Below, piece after piece: positions 43,718 to 52,616 of a stretch of 64,000 nucleotides of DNA. The translations under genes and the position numbers were made by a program. The notes beneath the pieces were generated by a model that did no database searches, had not been told where the DNA came from, and saw only the letters and a list, made by a program, of their open reading frames with translations. Origin of the DNA: Paracidovorax konjaci (GTDB lineage: Bacteria; Pseudomonadota; Gammaproteobacteria; Burkholderiales; Burkholderiaceae_C); contig NZ_FOMQ01000012.1 of the NCBI RefSeq assembly GCF_900112675.1, positions 96,783-160,782 on the forward strand, in the 5' to 3' direction. The stretch's first letter is position 1; each line of letters starts with the position of its first letter.

Positions 43718-46087
43718 ATGCCTTGCCGATTCCTTTCTGCCCTTGCGACCCGTTTTTCGTCCGCGGGGCGGCCTGCCACGCGCGCTGGCGGCGGGTTGCT
43801 GCTGCTGTGCCTGGCCCTCGCCGCGCCACTGCCGGCACGCGCCGTGCCGGACTATGCCGAGGTGCGTGCCGACCACCGCCCATCCGACACGCTGGTGCTG
43901 TCGCGCGAGGGGGAGGTGCTGCAGCGCCTGCGCACCGATGCCACCGTGCGGCGCGGCCCCTGGACGGGCCTGGACGACGTCTCGCCCGCGCTGCGCACGG
44001 CGCTGGTCCTGAGCGAGGACCGGCGCTTCTACGAGCACAGCGGCGTGGACTGGCGCGCGGTATCGGCCGCGGCCTGGGGCAACCTCTGGAACCAGCGCAC
44101 GCGCGGCGCATCCACGCTGACCATGCAGCTCGCGGGCCTGCTCGACGGCGACTGGCGCCAGGGCCCCGGCGGGCGCACGGTGGTGCAGAAGGTCGGCCAG
44201 ACCGTGGCGGCCCAGGTGCTGGAGCGGCGCTGGCGCAAGGACCAGATCCTGGAGGCGTACCTCAACCTCGTGCCCTTCCGCGGCGAGCTGGTGGGCATCG
44301 ACGCGCTCTCCCGCACGCTGTTCGGCAAGGCGCCGCACGGCCTGGACGACCGCGAGGCGGCCGTGGCCGCGGCCCTGGTGCGCGCGCCCAATGCCCGGCC
44401 GGCACTCGTGGCGCAGCGCGCCTGCGGGGTGCTGCGGGCCCTGGGCGCAGGCCCGCGGGCGGGCGCCGCCGCCCCGGCGCCCGGCGAGTGCGATGCGCTC
44501 GAATTGTTCGTCACCGCGGCCCTGCAGCGCCGCGACTACGCCGCCAGCGAGGGCATGGCGCCGCATTTCGCGCGCTATCTGCTCGCGCGGCAGGAGGGGC
44601 CCGTGCCGGCCACGGTGCGCTCCAGCGTCAGCGCGCCGCTGCAGCGCGTGGCCGTGCAGTCGCTGCACCAGCACCTGCGGGAGCTGTCCGGCCGCAACGT
44701 CGAGGACGGCGCCGTGGTGGTGCTCGACAACGCCACCGGCGAGGTGCTGGCCTGGGTGGGGTCTTCGGGCCTGCTCAGCCAGGCGGGCGAGGTGGACGGC
44801 GTGCTGGCGGCGCGCCAGCCCGGCTCCACGCTCAAGCCCTTCCTCTACGCGCAGGCGATCGCGCAGCGCCGCCTCACCGCGGCTTCGCTGATCGAGGACT
44901 CGCCCGCCCACATCCCCACGGCCTCGGGCCTCTACATCCCGCAGAACTACGACCGGCAGTTCAAGGGCTGGGTGTCGGCGCGCACGGCGCTGGCCGCCTC
45001 GCTCAACGTGCCGGCGGTGCGCACACTGGCCATGGTCACGCCCGATGCGTTCTTCCGCCAGTTGCGGGCGCTGGGCCTGCCGCTGCGCGAGACAGGCGAC
45101 TACTACGGCTTCAGCCTCGCCCTGGGCAGCGCGGAGGTGCCGCTGCTGCACCTCACCAACGCCTACCGGGCGCTCGCCAACGGCGGCCGGGCCGGGCCGG
45201 TGGCACTGCGTCCCGCCGCCGCCGGTGCCGGCGCGACCGCTGCGCGCGCGCCGGCGGCCGCCCCGGCGCTGGATGCGCGCGCTGCCTTCATCGTGGGCGA
45301 CATCCTCTCGGACGGCAACGCCCGGGCGCGCACCTTCGGCACCGACAGCGTGCTCGCCACGCGCTTCTGGAGCGCCGTGAAGACCGGCACCAGCAAGGAC
45401 ATGCGCGACAACTGGGCGCTGGGCTGGTCGCAGCGCTACACCGTGGGCGTGTGGGTGGGCAACGCCAGCGGCGCGCCCATGCACGACGTGAGCGGCACCA
45501 GCGGCGCGGCGCCCATCTGGGCCGAGGTGATGGGCTGGCTGCACGGCGCCGGCGCCGGGCGCGCCGGCGTGCGCAGCCGCGCGCCCGCGCCGCCGCCGGG
45601 GCTGGTGCAGGCCGCCGTGCGCTTCGGCCCCGAGCCGGGGGGCACGCGCCTGCTGGAGAGCGCCCGGCAGGAGTGGTTCATCGCGGGTACGCAACAGACC
45701 TTGTTTGCTATAGATTCAGTAGCAAAGAATTCAATGGAATCGGCGGCATCCGGCCAAAAACCTTTCCAATCTGCGCCAGGGGGGCCTGCAGATGCCGGAG
45801 AGGGCCTGCAGGCCCCCGCGCCGCGCATCCTCGCGCCCGCGCCGGGCACCATCGTGGCGCTGGACCCCGACATCCCGCCCACCCACCAGCGCCTGCAGTT
45901 CGCCGCCACGGCGGCCGGCGAGCGCGCCGACCTGCGCTGGCGCATCGACGGCCGCGTGCAGGGCCGCGGCATGCAGTGGGCCTGGCTGCCGTGGCCCGGC
46001 CGCCACCGGGTGGAACTCGTGGACGGTGCCGGGCGGGTGCTCGATACGATCAGCTTCGAGGTGCGCGGCGCGGGGTTGAAGCGGTGA
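43718..46087 (+). CDS. pbpC: Penicillin-binding protein 1C
   Basis: 789 residues, bifunctional peptidoglycan synthase-like protein anchored by an N-terminal segment (GGGLLLLCLALAAPLPARA). The transglycosylase domain has VLSEDRRFYEHSGVDW (catalytic Glu) and RGASTLTMQLAGLL. The transpeptidase domain has PGSTLKPFLY (SxxK), SLN in ALAASLNVPAV and KTGTS in SAVKTGTSKDMRDNW. A PBP1C-type C-terminal domain (BiPBP_C) follows. Residues about 663-681, just before it, are translated from a GCTAT palindromic repeat. The partner macroglobulin gene lies upstream. Start ATG at 43718 is chosen for the membrane anchor. Confidence 0.93.
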   Translation: MPCRFLSALATRFSSAGRPATRAGGGLLLLCLALAAPLPARAVPDYAEVRADHRPSDTLVLSREGEVLQRLRTDATVRRGPWTGLDDVSPALRTALVLSEDRRFYEHSGVDWRAVSAAAWGNLWNQRTRGASTLTMQLAGLLDGDWRQGPGGRTVVQKVGQTVAAQVLERRWRKDQILEAYLNLVPFRGELVGIDALSRTLFGKAPHGLDDREAAVAAALVRAPNARPALVAQRACGVLRALGAGPRAGAAAPAPGECDALELFVTAALQRRDYAASEGMAPHFARYLLARQEGPVPATVRSSVSAPLQRVAVQSLHQHLRELSGRNVEDGAVVVLDNATGEVLAWVGSSGLLSQAGEVDGVLAARQPGSTLKPFLYAQAIAQRRLTAASLIEDSPAHIPTASGLYIPQNYDRQFKGWVSARTALAASLNVPAVRTLAMVTPDAFFRQLRALGLPLRETGDYYGFSLALGSAEVPLLHLTNAYRALANGGRAGPVALRPAAAGAGATAARAPAAAPALDARAAFIVGDILSDGNARARTFGTDSVLATRFWSAVKTGTSKDMRDNWALGWSQRYTVGVWVGNASGAPMHDVSGTSGAAPIWAEVMGWLHGAGAGRAGVRSRAPAPPPGLVQAAVRFGPEPGGTRLLESARQEWFIAGTQQTLFAIDSVAKNSMESAASGQKPFQSAPGGPADAGEGLQAPAPRILAPAPGTIVALDPDIPPTHQRLQFAATAAGERADLRWRIDGRVQGRGMQWAWLPWPGRHRVELVDGAGRVLDTISFEVRGAGLKR
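45705..45760 (+). repeat. GCTAT palindromic repeat, copy 3 (inside pbpC)
   Basis: TTGCTAT...GTAGCAA pair, TTCAATGGA, CGGCGGCAT and an A-rich end. In frame with pbpC, in the linker before the C-terminal domain. Nearly identical in layout to the polA and dinB copies. Confidence 0.8.
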
Positions 46088-46181
46088 CGCGCGCGCCCGC
46101 GATGCGCGGCCCCGCGCCCTGCCTTGTCCTTTCTTTGTCTGCCGCGCAGCGCAACCCCGCGCGCGACATGCCGGTGATCCC

Positions 46182-47042
46182 ATGAACGCCCTCGCTCCCC
46201 TGCTTTTCGTCGTCATCTGGTCCACGGGCTTCCTGGTGGGCCGGGGCGTCTCGGCGCATGCCGATCCCTTCTGGTTCCTGGCTGCGCGCTTCGTGGGCGT
46301 GGCCGTGCTGTTCGGCGCCGCGGCGCTCTGGGCGCGCGTGGCCTGGCCGCGCGGGCCGCGGCGCATCGCCTTGCACCTGGCGGCCGGCGCGCTCATGAGC
46401 GGCCTCTACGTGGGGCCGAGCTGGTGGGCCATGTCGCAGGGGCTGCCGGCCGGCGTGATGGCGCTCATCGGGGCGCTGCAGCCGCTCTTCACGGCGCTCA
46501 TCGCGGTCACGGTGCTGCAGGGCCGGTTGAAGCCGGCCACCTGGGCGGGCCTGGTCCTGGGCTTCGGCGGCGTGGCCATGGTCCTGTGGCCGCGCCTGGC
46601 CGTGAGCGCCGGCGCGGCGGGGCTTTCGCTGCCCGTGCTGCTGGCGGCGGCAGGCAGCATCCTGGCGCTCACGGTGGGGTCGATGGTGCAGAAATCGCCC
46701 CTGGCCGCGGGCGACCTGCGCAGCGCGAGCGCCGTGCAGAACCTGGGCGCCATCGCGGTGCTGGTGCCGCTGGCCCTGGTCTTCGGCACGCCGCGCTGGG
46801 ACGGCTCACCGCTGCTGTGGGGCTACCTCGCGTACGCCGTGCTGGTGCTGTCCATCGGCGGCGCGACGCTGCTCATCTGGCTGATGCGCCATGGCGAGGC
46901 CACGCGCACGGCGGCCCTGGTGCTGGCCGTGCCGCCGCTGTCGGCCGTGCAGGCCTGGGCCCTCTTCGGCGAGACGCTCACGGGCCTGCAGATCGCGGGG
47001 TTCGCCGTGGCCATCGCGGGCGTGGCGCTCGCACGGCGATAG
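46182..47042 (+). CDS. EamA-family (DMT) transporter
   Basis: 286 residues with ten membrane segments in two EamA repeats. Repeat 1 starts LAPLLFVVIWSTGFLVGRGV, and GALQPLFTALIAVTVLQ is its typical fourth helix. Repeat 2 ends VLAVPPLSAVQAWALFGETL and IAGFAVAIAGVALARR. Complete and typical of drug/metabolite exporters. It follows pbpC by 94 nt. Substrate unknown. Confidence 0.9.
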   Translation: MNALAPLLFVVIWSTGFLVGRGVSAHADPFWFLAARFVGVAVLFGAAALWARVAWPRGPRRIALHLAAGALMSGLYVGPSWWAMSQGLPAGVMALIGALQPLFTALIAVTVLQGRLKPATWAGLVLGFGGVAMVLWPRLAVSAGAAGLSLPVLLAAAGSILALTVGSMVQKSPLAAGDLRSASAVQNLGAIAVLVPLALVFGTPRWDGSPLLWGYLAYAVLVLSIGGATLLIWLMRHGEATRTAALVLAVPPLSAVQAWALFGETLTGLQIAGFAVAIAGVALARR

Positions 47043-47048
47043 GGAGGA

Positions 47049-47378
47049 TTACGACGGAACGACGGTGTTGTGGCAGTTCCAGGAGGCAGTGTTGGAGAAG
47101 CCGTTGCTCTGAAGGGCCCAGGCGCCGACCGTGCCGTTGAGGCTCAGGGACTTGGTGTCCAGGGAGTGCTGGCGGCACAGCGTCCAGGCCCGGCCCTAGG
47201 TCGCGTTCCAGATCTCCTGGGGCGTGGGTTCGTGGTTCGTTTTGAGGGTGAACCCGACGTTCACGGTGCCGATGACCCGGGCGTGCGCGGAGGGCATGGG
47301 CGCGGCGGCGAAGATCGCCAGGGCGACCAGGCTGGAGGAGAGCATCTTCTTCATGGTGTTGGTGTCTTGTTTTTTCAT
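47049..47378 (-). pseudogene. Small secreted protein broken by an in-frame TAG
   Basis: Reading from the ATG at 47378, a Lys-rich start and signal peptide (KKMLSSSLVALAIFAAAPMP, then SAHARV) lead to GTVNVGFTLKTNHEPTPQEI and WNAT. TAG follows at 47198-47196. The same frame stays open after it for 49 more codons (GRAWTLCRQHSLDTKSLSLN to SWNCHNTVVPS) and ends at TAA 47049. The second half holds both cysteines, suggesting a disulphide, so the product before the stop would be incomplete. Not a known family by eye. Either a recent nonsense mutation (CAG or TGG to TAG), a sequence error, or read-through. Confidence 0.65.
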
Positions 47379-47669
47379 GACCGGCTTTCTTCGGTGGATG
47401 GCGGTGGGGTGCCGTGGAAGCTTGTCGGAGATCGTTGTGCTTTCCATTGGAGGGAATTTAAGAAAGGAAGACTCGGCGCCCGGGGCGCGGGGCGAAAGCC
47501 TTCGCCGTGGTGCGAACCCGGGGGCGGAAACGGGGCGCGTGCAAAAAGTCTCAGCCGCGCGGAAAAGTCTTCAGCACCGGCCCCGGGGGGCCGCCGGTAC
47601 GATGCCCCGTGCGTTCGCGCCGGCGGATCCGCACGCCCGCACCAGAACAATGACCCAGGAGCGTTTCCC

Positions 47670-48830
47670 GTGACCGATCTGTCCCGCATCACCTGCATCG
47701 AAGACCTGCGCGCCGTCGCGCAGCGCCGCGTGCCGCGCATGTTCTACGACTATGCCGATTCGGGCTCCTACACCGAGAGCACCTACCGCGCCAATTCGGA
47801 AGACTTCCAGAAGATCCGGCTGCGCCAGCGCGTGGCCGTCAACATGGAGAACCGCACCACGCGCACCACCATGGTCGGGCAGCCGGTGGCGATGCCCGTG
47901 GCGATCGCGCCCACCGGGCTCACGGGCATGCAGCATGCCGACGGCGAGATCCTGGGCGCCCGCGCGGCGCGGGCCTTCGGCGTGCCGTTCACGCTCTCCA
48001 CCATGAGCATCTGCTCCATCGAGGACGTGGCGCAGCACGCGGGGCCGGGCTTCTGGTTCCAGGTGTACGTGATGCGCGACCGCGATTTCGTCGAACGCCT
48101 GATCGACCGCGCCAAGGCGGCCGGCGTCTCGGCGCTGCAGATCACCCTGGACCTGCAGATCCTGGGCCAGCGCCACAAGGACATCAAGAACGGCCTCTCC
48201 ACCCCGCCCCGGCCCACGCTGGCCAATCTGCTCGACCTGGCGACCAGGCCGCGGTGGTGCCTCGGCATGCTGGGCACGAAGCGGCGCAGCTTCGGCAACA
48301 TCGTGGGCCATGCCCGGGGCGTGGGCGACATGTCGTCGCTGGCCGCGTGGACGGCCGAGCAGTTCGATCCGCGGCTCAACTGGCACGACATCGAATGGAT
48401 CAAGAAGCGCTGGGGCGGCAAGCTGATCCTCAAGGGCATCATGGACGCGGAAGACGCGCGCCTGGCCGTGGCGAGCGGTGCCGATGCGCTCATCGTGAGC
48501 AACCATGGCGGGCGGCAGCTCGACGGGGCGCCGTCGTCGATCCACGCGCTGCCCGGCATCGTGGACGCCGTGGGCGGCGGCATCGAGGTCTGGATGGACG
48601 GCGGCATCCGCGGCGGGCAGGACGTGCTGAAAGCCTGGGCCCTGGGCGCGCGCGGCACGCTCATCGGGCGCAGCTTCCTCTACGGGCTGGGCGCCTACGG
48701 CGAGGCCGGGGTGACCCGTGCGCTGCAGATCCTGCACAAAGAGCTGGACATCACCATGGCCTTCTGCGGCCACACCGACATCCACCGCGTGGACCGGTCC
48801 ATCCTGCTGCCCGGCACCTTCGCGCAGTGA
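47670..48830 (+). CDS. FMN-dependent alpha-hydroxy-acid dehydrogenase (LldD-like)
   Basis: 386 residues. The start is a GTG at 47670 with AGGAG 8 nt upstream. Family blocks are complete: RVPRMFYDYADSGSYTESTY, PVAIAPTGLTGMQHADGE, FWFQVYVMRDRDF, LKGIMDAEDARLAV and the active-site/FMN region ALIVSNHGGRQLDGAPSSI (His-Gly-Gly-Arg-Gln), then VWMDGGIRGGQDVLKA and LIGRSFLYGLGAYGEAG. It oxidises L-lactate, glycolate or a similar hydroxy acid and delivers electrons to quinone or oxygen. Substrate not fixed. Promoter region is the AT-richer interval 47440-47660. Confidence 0.92.
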   Translation: MTDLSRITCIEDLRAVAQRRVPRMFYDYADSGSYTESTYRANSEDFQKIRLRQRVAVNMENRTTRTTMVGQPVAMPVAIAPTGLTGMQHADGEILGARAARAFGVPFTLSTMSICSIEDVAQHAGPGFWFQVYVMRDRDFVERLIDRAKAAGVSALQITLDLQILGQRHKDIKNGLSTPPRPTLANLLDLATRPRWCLGMLGTKRRSFGNIVGHARGVGDMSSLAAWTAEQFDPRLNWHDIEWIKKRWGGKLILKGIMDAEDARLAVASGADALIVSNHGGRQLDGAPSSIHALPGIVDAVGGGIEVWMDGGIRGGQDVLKAWALGARGTLIGRSFLYGLGAYGEAGVTRALQILHKELDITMAFCGHTDIHRVDRSILLPGTFAQ

Positions 48831-48836
48831 GGAAGC

Positions 48837-48858
48837 GCCCCACCCCGCGGGGTGGGGC
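48837..48858 (+). terminator. GC-rich perfect hairpin after the hydroxy-acid dehydrogenase gene
   Basis: An 11-bp perfect palindrome (GCCCCACCCCG and its complement) begins 6 nt after the stop. No T tract follows, so it may protect the 3' end or act only weakly as terminator. The following interval to 49120 has no gene and is AT-richer. Confidence 0.5.
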
Positions 48859-49120
48859 CTCGCCGGCTGGCGCACCCGGCCCGGCAGTGGCGCACCCTGC
48901 CAGTTTTCGCTCGAAAGCAACAAAAAGTATCTTATTTGACCCTGCGTAGCCGGCGGCAGGCGGTTGACCTACATCAGATTTTTATCTGGACAGCCTAAAA
49001 TTGGTGCATATGCGCCCCATCGTGGGGCGTTTTGTCACATTTATGGGGCTTTCTGCTGCGCGTGCATCCATTTTTGCCGTATCGGAAAAGTGCGATCACG
49101 TTACTCAAGGTTGCAAAAAA

Positions 49121-51049
49121 ATGACCACGTGGATCGGAAATCTGAAGTTCTCACGCAAGTTCGTACTGATCGGGCTCATCGCGTTCGCCATGTTCCTGCT
49201 GCCCACCGTGCTGCTCATGCGCGGCACGCTCGCCCAGGTAGACACGGCCGTGCGCGAACGCGCGGGCCTGGCCCCCGCCAAGGAAATGCTGCTTCTGCTG
49301 CAGCTCACGCAGCAGCACCGGGGCCTGTCGGCCTCCTTCCTGGGCGGCGCGGAAACGGCCTCCGCTCCGCGGCAGGCCAAGCAGGCGGAGGTCGATGCCT
49401 CGCTGGGGCGCGTGAAGGACGCGCTGGCCGGCCTGCAGGACGAAGCGCTGGGGCAGCGGCTGGAGCGCGTGCGCGGCGACTGGCGCACGCTGTCGTCGGC
49501 CGTGTCGGGCAAGACGATCCGCGGCGCCGACAGCAACGTGCAGCATGCCGCCCTCATCGAACGGCAGCTCAGCCTGATCGACGACGTGGCCAACAGCTCG
49601 GGCCTGGCGCGCGACACCGACATGCGCACCCATTACCTGCAGAAGGCCGTGCTGGCCTACCTGCCGCAACTGACCGAATCGCTGGGGCAGATGCGGGCCC
49701 GCGGCGCGCTGGTGCTGGCCCGTGGTGAAGTGGCACCCGAAGAGCGCGCCCGCATCGAGAGCCTGTCCGACCGTGTGCGCAAGTACTACGGCGATGCGCG
49801 CAAGTCGCTCGAGCTGGCCGCTGGCGGCAACCTGCCGGCGTCGGTCGAGAAGGCCCGCGATGCCGCGATCGCCGCGGCCGAAGAGGGCTTCAAGCTGGCC
49901 GACGACAACATCATCCGCGCCGAAACGCTGAGCATGCCTTCGCCCGAGTGGGTGGCGCGCATGACCCGCATCATCGACACGCAGTTCATGCTCGTGGGCA
50001 CGGCCTTCGAGGTGCTGCAGGACTCCCTCGACAAGCAGATCGCGCAACTGCGCCAGGGCATGGTGGTGCTGGGCGCCGTGCTGGCGGGCCTCGCGGCCGT
50101 GGCGCTGTGGGTCATGGTGATGATCACCCGCTCCACCACGCAATCCATCGACGAGGCCGTGCGGCTGGCCGAAGCGGTGGCCGACGGCGACCTGACCAGC
50201 CGCGTCGAGGCCCGTGGCCGCGATGAAGTGGCCCGCCTGCTGAATGCGCTGGCGGCGATGACCGCCAAGCTCAGCGCGGTGGTGGGCACCGTGCGCCTCA
50301 ATGCCGAGAGCGTGGCCAGCGCCAGCGTGCAGATCGCCCAGGGCAATGCCGACCTGAGCCAGCGCACCGAGAGCCAGGCCAGCGCGCTGGAGGAGACCGC
50401 GGCTTCGATGGAAGAGCTGGGATCGACCGTGCGCCAGAACGCCGACAGCGCGCGCCAGGCCGACGAACTCGCCCGCGGCGCGGCCGGCGTGGCGATGCAG
50501 GGCGGCACCGTGGTGCAGCAGGTGGTCGAGACGATGCGCGGCATCCACGTCAGCTCCTCGCGCATCAGCGACATCATCGGCGTGATCGACGGCATCGCGT
50601 TCCAGACCAACATCCTGGCGCTCAATGCCGCGGTGGAAGCCGCACGGGCCGGCGAGCAGGGCCGCGGCTTCGCGGTGGTGGCCGGCGAGGTGCGCAGCCT
50701 CGCGCAGCGCAGCGCCTCCGCCGCCAAGGAGATCAAGGAACTCATCACGGCCAGCGTGTCGCAGGTCGCCAATGGCACCGCGCTGGTGGACCAGGCCGGA
50801 TCGACCATGGACGAGATCGTCGAATCCATCCGCAAGGTGAGCGGCATCGTGGGCGAGATCAGCTCCGCCACCGCCGAGCAGAGCGCCGGCGTGGCCCAGG
50901 TGGGCGAGGCCGTGAGCCAGATAGACACCGCCACGCAGCAGAACGCCGCGCTGGTCGAGGAAAGCGCCGCCGCGGCCGGCAGCCTCAAGTCCCAGGCCCA
51001 GCAGCTCGTGGACACCGTGGCGATGTTCCGCCTCTCCCGCAACGGCTGA
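49121..51049 (+). CDS. Methyl-accepting chemotaxis protein with NIT-like periplasmic domain
   Basis: 642 residues from the ATG at 49121. TM1 is [20 protein letters not shown]. The large periplasmic domain of about 300 residues contains [20 protein letters not shown], a pattern like the nitrate/nitrite-sensing (NIT) helical domain. TM2 (about 315-340) is [20 protein letters not shown], followed by HAMP and a signalling domain with the tip [20 protein letters not shown]. It ends MFRLSRNG with no CheR-docking pentapeptide, unlike the receptor at 41408. Ligand unknown. Confidence 0.93.
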   Translation: MTTWIGNLKFSRKFVLIGLIAFAMFLLPTVLLMRGTLAQVDTAVRERAGLAPAKEMLLLLQLTQQHRGLSASFLGGAETASAPRQAKQAEVDASLGRVKDALAGLQDEALGQRLERVRGDWRTLSSAVSGKTIRGADSNVQHAALIERQLSLIDDVANSSGLARDTDMRTHYLQKAVLAYLPQLTESLGQMRARGALVLARGEVAPEERARIESLSDRVRKYYGDARKSLELAAGGNLPASVEKARDAAIAAAEEGFKLADDNIIRAETLSMPSPEWVARMTRIIDTQFMLVGTAFEVLQDSLDKQIAQLRQGMVVLGAVLAGLAAVALWVMVMITRSTTQSIDEAVRLAEAVADGDLTSRVEARGRDEVARLLNALAAMTAKLSAVVGTVRLNAESVASASVQIAQGNADLSQRTESQASALEETAASMEELGSTVRQNADSARQADELARGAAGVAMQGGTVVQQVVETMRGIHVSSSRISDIIGVIDGIAFQTNILALNAAVEAARAGEQGRGFAVVAGEVRSLAQRSASAAKEIKELITASVSQVANGTALVDQAGSTMDEIVESIRKVSGIVGEISSATAEQSAGVAQVGEAVSQIDTATQQNAALVEESAAAAGSLKSQAQQLVDTVAMFRLSRNG

Positions 51050-51075
51050 CGCGGCTCCTCCGGACGCGAGCCCCA

Positions 51076-51115
51076 ATCAAAAAGCCCCGGCAGCGCTTGG
51101 CGCCGCCGGGGCTTT
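51076..51115. terminator. Bidirectional terminator between the chemoreceptor and DUF3455 genes
   Basis: AAAGCCCCGGC (51081-51091) pairs with GCCGGGGCTTT (51105-51115). Read on the minus strand the stem runs into TTTTTGATTGG, so it serves the DUF3455 gene well; read on the plus strand a weaker T-rich tail follows. Confidence 0.85.
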
Positions 51116-51180
51116 CGGTTTTCTGCACGTGCCGCGCGTTGCCGCACATGGCAGGGCGCCTCGAAGGGCGGCCCCTCTCG

Positions 51181-51729
51181 TCACCCCATCTTGTAGAAGA
51201 TGTAGTCGGCCTGGTACTTCACCACCTGCTTCTGGCCCGCATTGCCGGCCGCGCAGGCCATGGCAGGAGCGACGCCGCCCTGCGTGGCCACGCGCTGGAT
51301 GTAGGTCACGCCCTGCATGGCGCCCGCGCCCATGGCGGGGTTGGCCTTGACCAGCTGCAGCGGAATGTTGCCCGTGCCCGCCGGGGCCACGGCCACCTGC
51401 GTGGCGGTCACCTTGGAGCCGTCCTTGTTCTCCCAGGTGGCGGGCGGGCCCCAGTAGCGGCCCACCGCGGTGCCCTTGCGGTCCCACAGCTGCGCATCGG
51501 GGCCGACGAACACCCATTCGTAGTCGGACGGCATGTCCTTCTTGGCGCGGCATTCGTAGGTGATGTCGCCCTTGCCCACGGTTTCCATGGCCACCTTGTG
51601 GCCGGCGGGCACCTGCACGGGAGCGGGCAGCCCGGATTGGGAGAAGGACGTCATCGAAGCCCCGCCCATGTGGCTGCAGGCGGCCAGGCCCAGGGTGGCG
51701 GCGATGGCAAGGGGAAGGTGGACTCGCAT
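51181..51729 (-). CDS. DUF3455 family lipoprotein
   Basis: 182 residues from the ATG at 51729 (AAGGAG 8 nt upstream). The signal ends in a lipobox-like LGLAACSH, so it is probably a lipoprotein. The DUF3455 domain shows YECRAKKDMPSDYEWVFVGP, GRYWGPPATWENKDGS and VTYIQRVATQGGVAP, with a C-terminal YQADYIFYKMG. Function unknown. It is divergent from an ECF sigma factor gene, which may control it. Confidence 0.88.
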   Translation of the reverse strand: MRVHLPLAIAATLGLAACSHMGGASMTSFSQSGLPAPVQVPAGHKVAMETVGKGDITYECRAKKDMPSDYEWVFVGPDAQLWDRKGTAVGRYWGPPATWENKDGSKVTATQVAVAPAGTGNIPLQLVKANPAMGAGAMQGVTYIQRVATQGGVAPAMACAAGNAGQKQVVKYQADYIFYKMG

Positions 51730-52015
51730 AGGGAACTCCTTGGTGGTTGGAATGGAACGATCAGACAAAACGAAAGGTGAGTACGTGCGGTGGAGAGCCT
51801 CCGATCCGACCGCGCCGCTGCAAGTCCGGCGCGGGCTCCCTGGCGCTGGTGTTCTGGTTTTGTGGGAGCCGTAGCGCCCTTTACGATAGCCCGGCCCGAA
51901 TGGATTCACGCCTGCGGGATTTCCCGGAGGGGCCAGGGGTTTGGATCCACCGGCAGGTGGTTTCCGTATTGCCGTGCATGGGCTGGGGCCGGGTGGAAAC
52001 GCCGGGTCCTTCGAT

Positions 52016-52021
52016 CACAAT
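52016..52021 (+). promoter_or_regulatory. -10-like CACAAT six bases before the ECF sigma start codon
   Basis: CACAAT at 52016-52021 is followed by GGGCGG and the ATG at 52028. No ribosome site fits between, so the transcript is probably leaderless. The same pattern precedes polA, DUF2782 and dinB. Confidence 0.4.
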
Positions 52022-52027
52022 GGGCGG

Positions 52028-52603
52028 ATGAGCACGCCTTGCACGGACCAGGAACTGATGGAACTCATCGAATGCGTAGCGCGGAGGGACGACACCGCCC
52101 TCAAGCGCCTCTACGACCACACGTCGTCGCGGCTGTTCGGCCTGGCCCTGAGGGTGGTGGGCCGGCGCGATGCGGCCGAGGACGTGCTGCAGGAGGCCTT
52201 CATCACCATCTGGCGCGTGGCCGGCACCTACCGCGAGACCCTGAGCCCGCCGCTCGCCTGGATGGGCCTGATCGTGCGCAGCCGGGCGCTCGACCACCTG
52301 CGCCGCCGCTCCTCCGAGCGCGCGCAGCTCACCCAGGAGTTCGACGACGAGGTCGCCCAGACGCTGAAGGATGGCGACCCCACCCCCGCCGACATCACCC
52401 AGGCCAGCCAGGAGGCCGCCGCGCTGCACCAGTGCCTGGGCCGGCTGGAGAGCCGCCAGCGCGAGGTGGTGAGCCTGGCCTACCTGCGCGACATGAGCCA
52501 TGGCGAGCTTGCCGAGCAGCTGCACCTGCCCCTGGGCACGGTGAAGACCTGGATCCGGCGCAGCCTCGAAAAGCTGCGCGAATGCATGGCGCGCTACGCG
52601 TGA
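52028..52603 (+). CDS. ECF sigma factor (SigK/RpoE-like)
   Basis: 191 residues. Region 2: ALKRLYDHTSSRLFGLALRV and RDAAEDVLQEAFITIWRVAG. Region 4: LESRQREVVSLAYLRDMSHG and LAEQLHLPLGTVKTWIRRSL. Complete for a group-4 sigma factor. The next gene, 13 nt downstream, encodes an RskA-type anti-sigma factor, so this is a membrane-linked stress response unit. The target genes are unknown; DUF3455 and the DUF3034/globin pair are near. Confidence 0.93.
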   Translation: MSTPCTDQELMELIECVARRDDTALKRLYDHTSSRLFGLALRVVGRRDAAEDVLQEAFITIWRVAGTYRETLSPPLAWMGLIVRSRALDHLRRRSSERAQLTQEFDDEVAQTLKDGDPTPADITQASQEAAALHQCLGRLESRQREVVSLAYLRDMSHGELAEQLHLPLGTVKTWIRRSLEKLRECMARYA

Positions 52604-52616
52604 AGGCAGGACGTCC

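Noticed and set aside
47650..47673. ATG at 47650 as start of the hydroxy-acid dehydrogenase
   Set aside because: It is out of frame and meets a stop after seven codons; the GTG at 47670 with AGGAG upstream fits.
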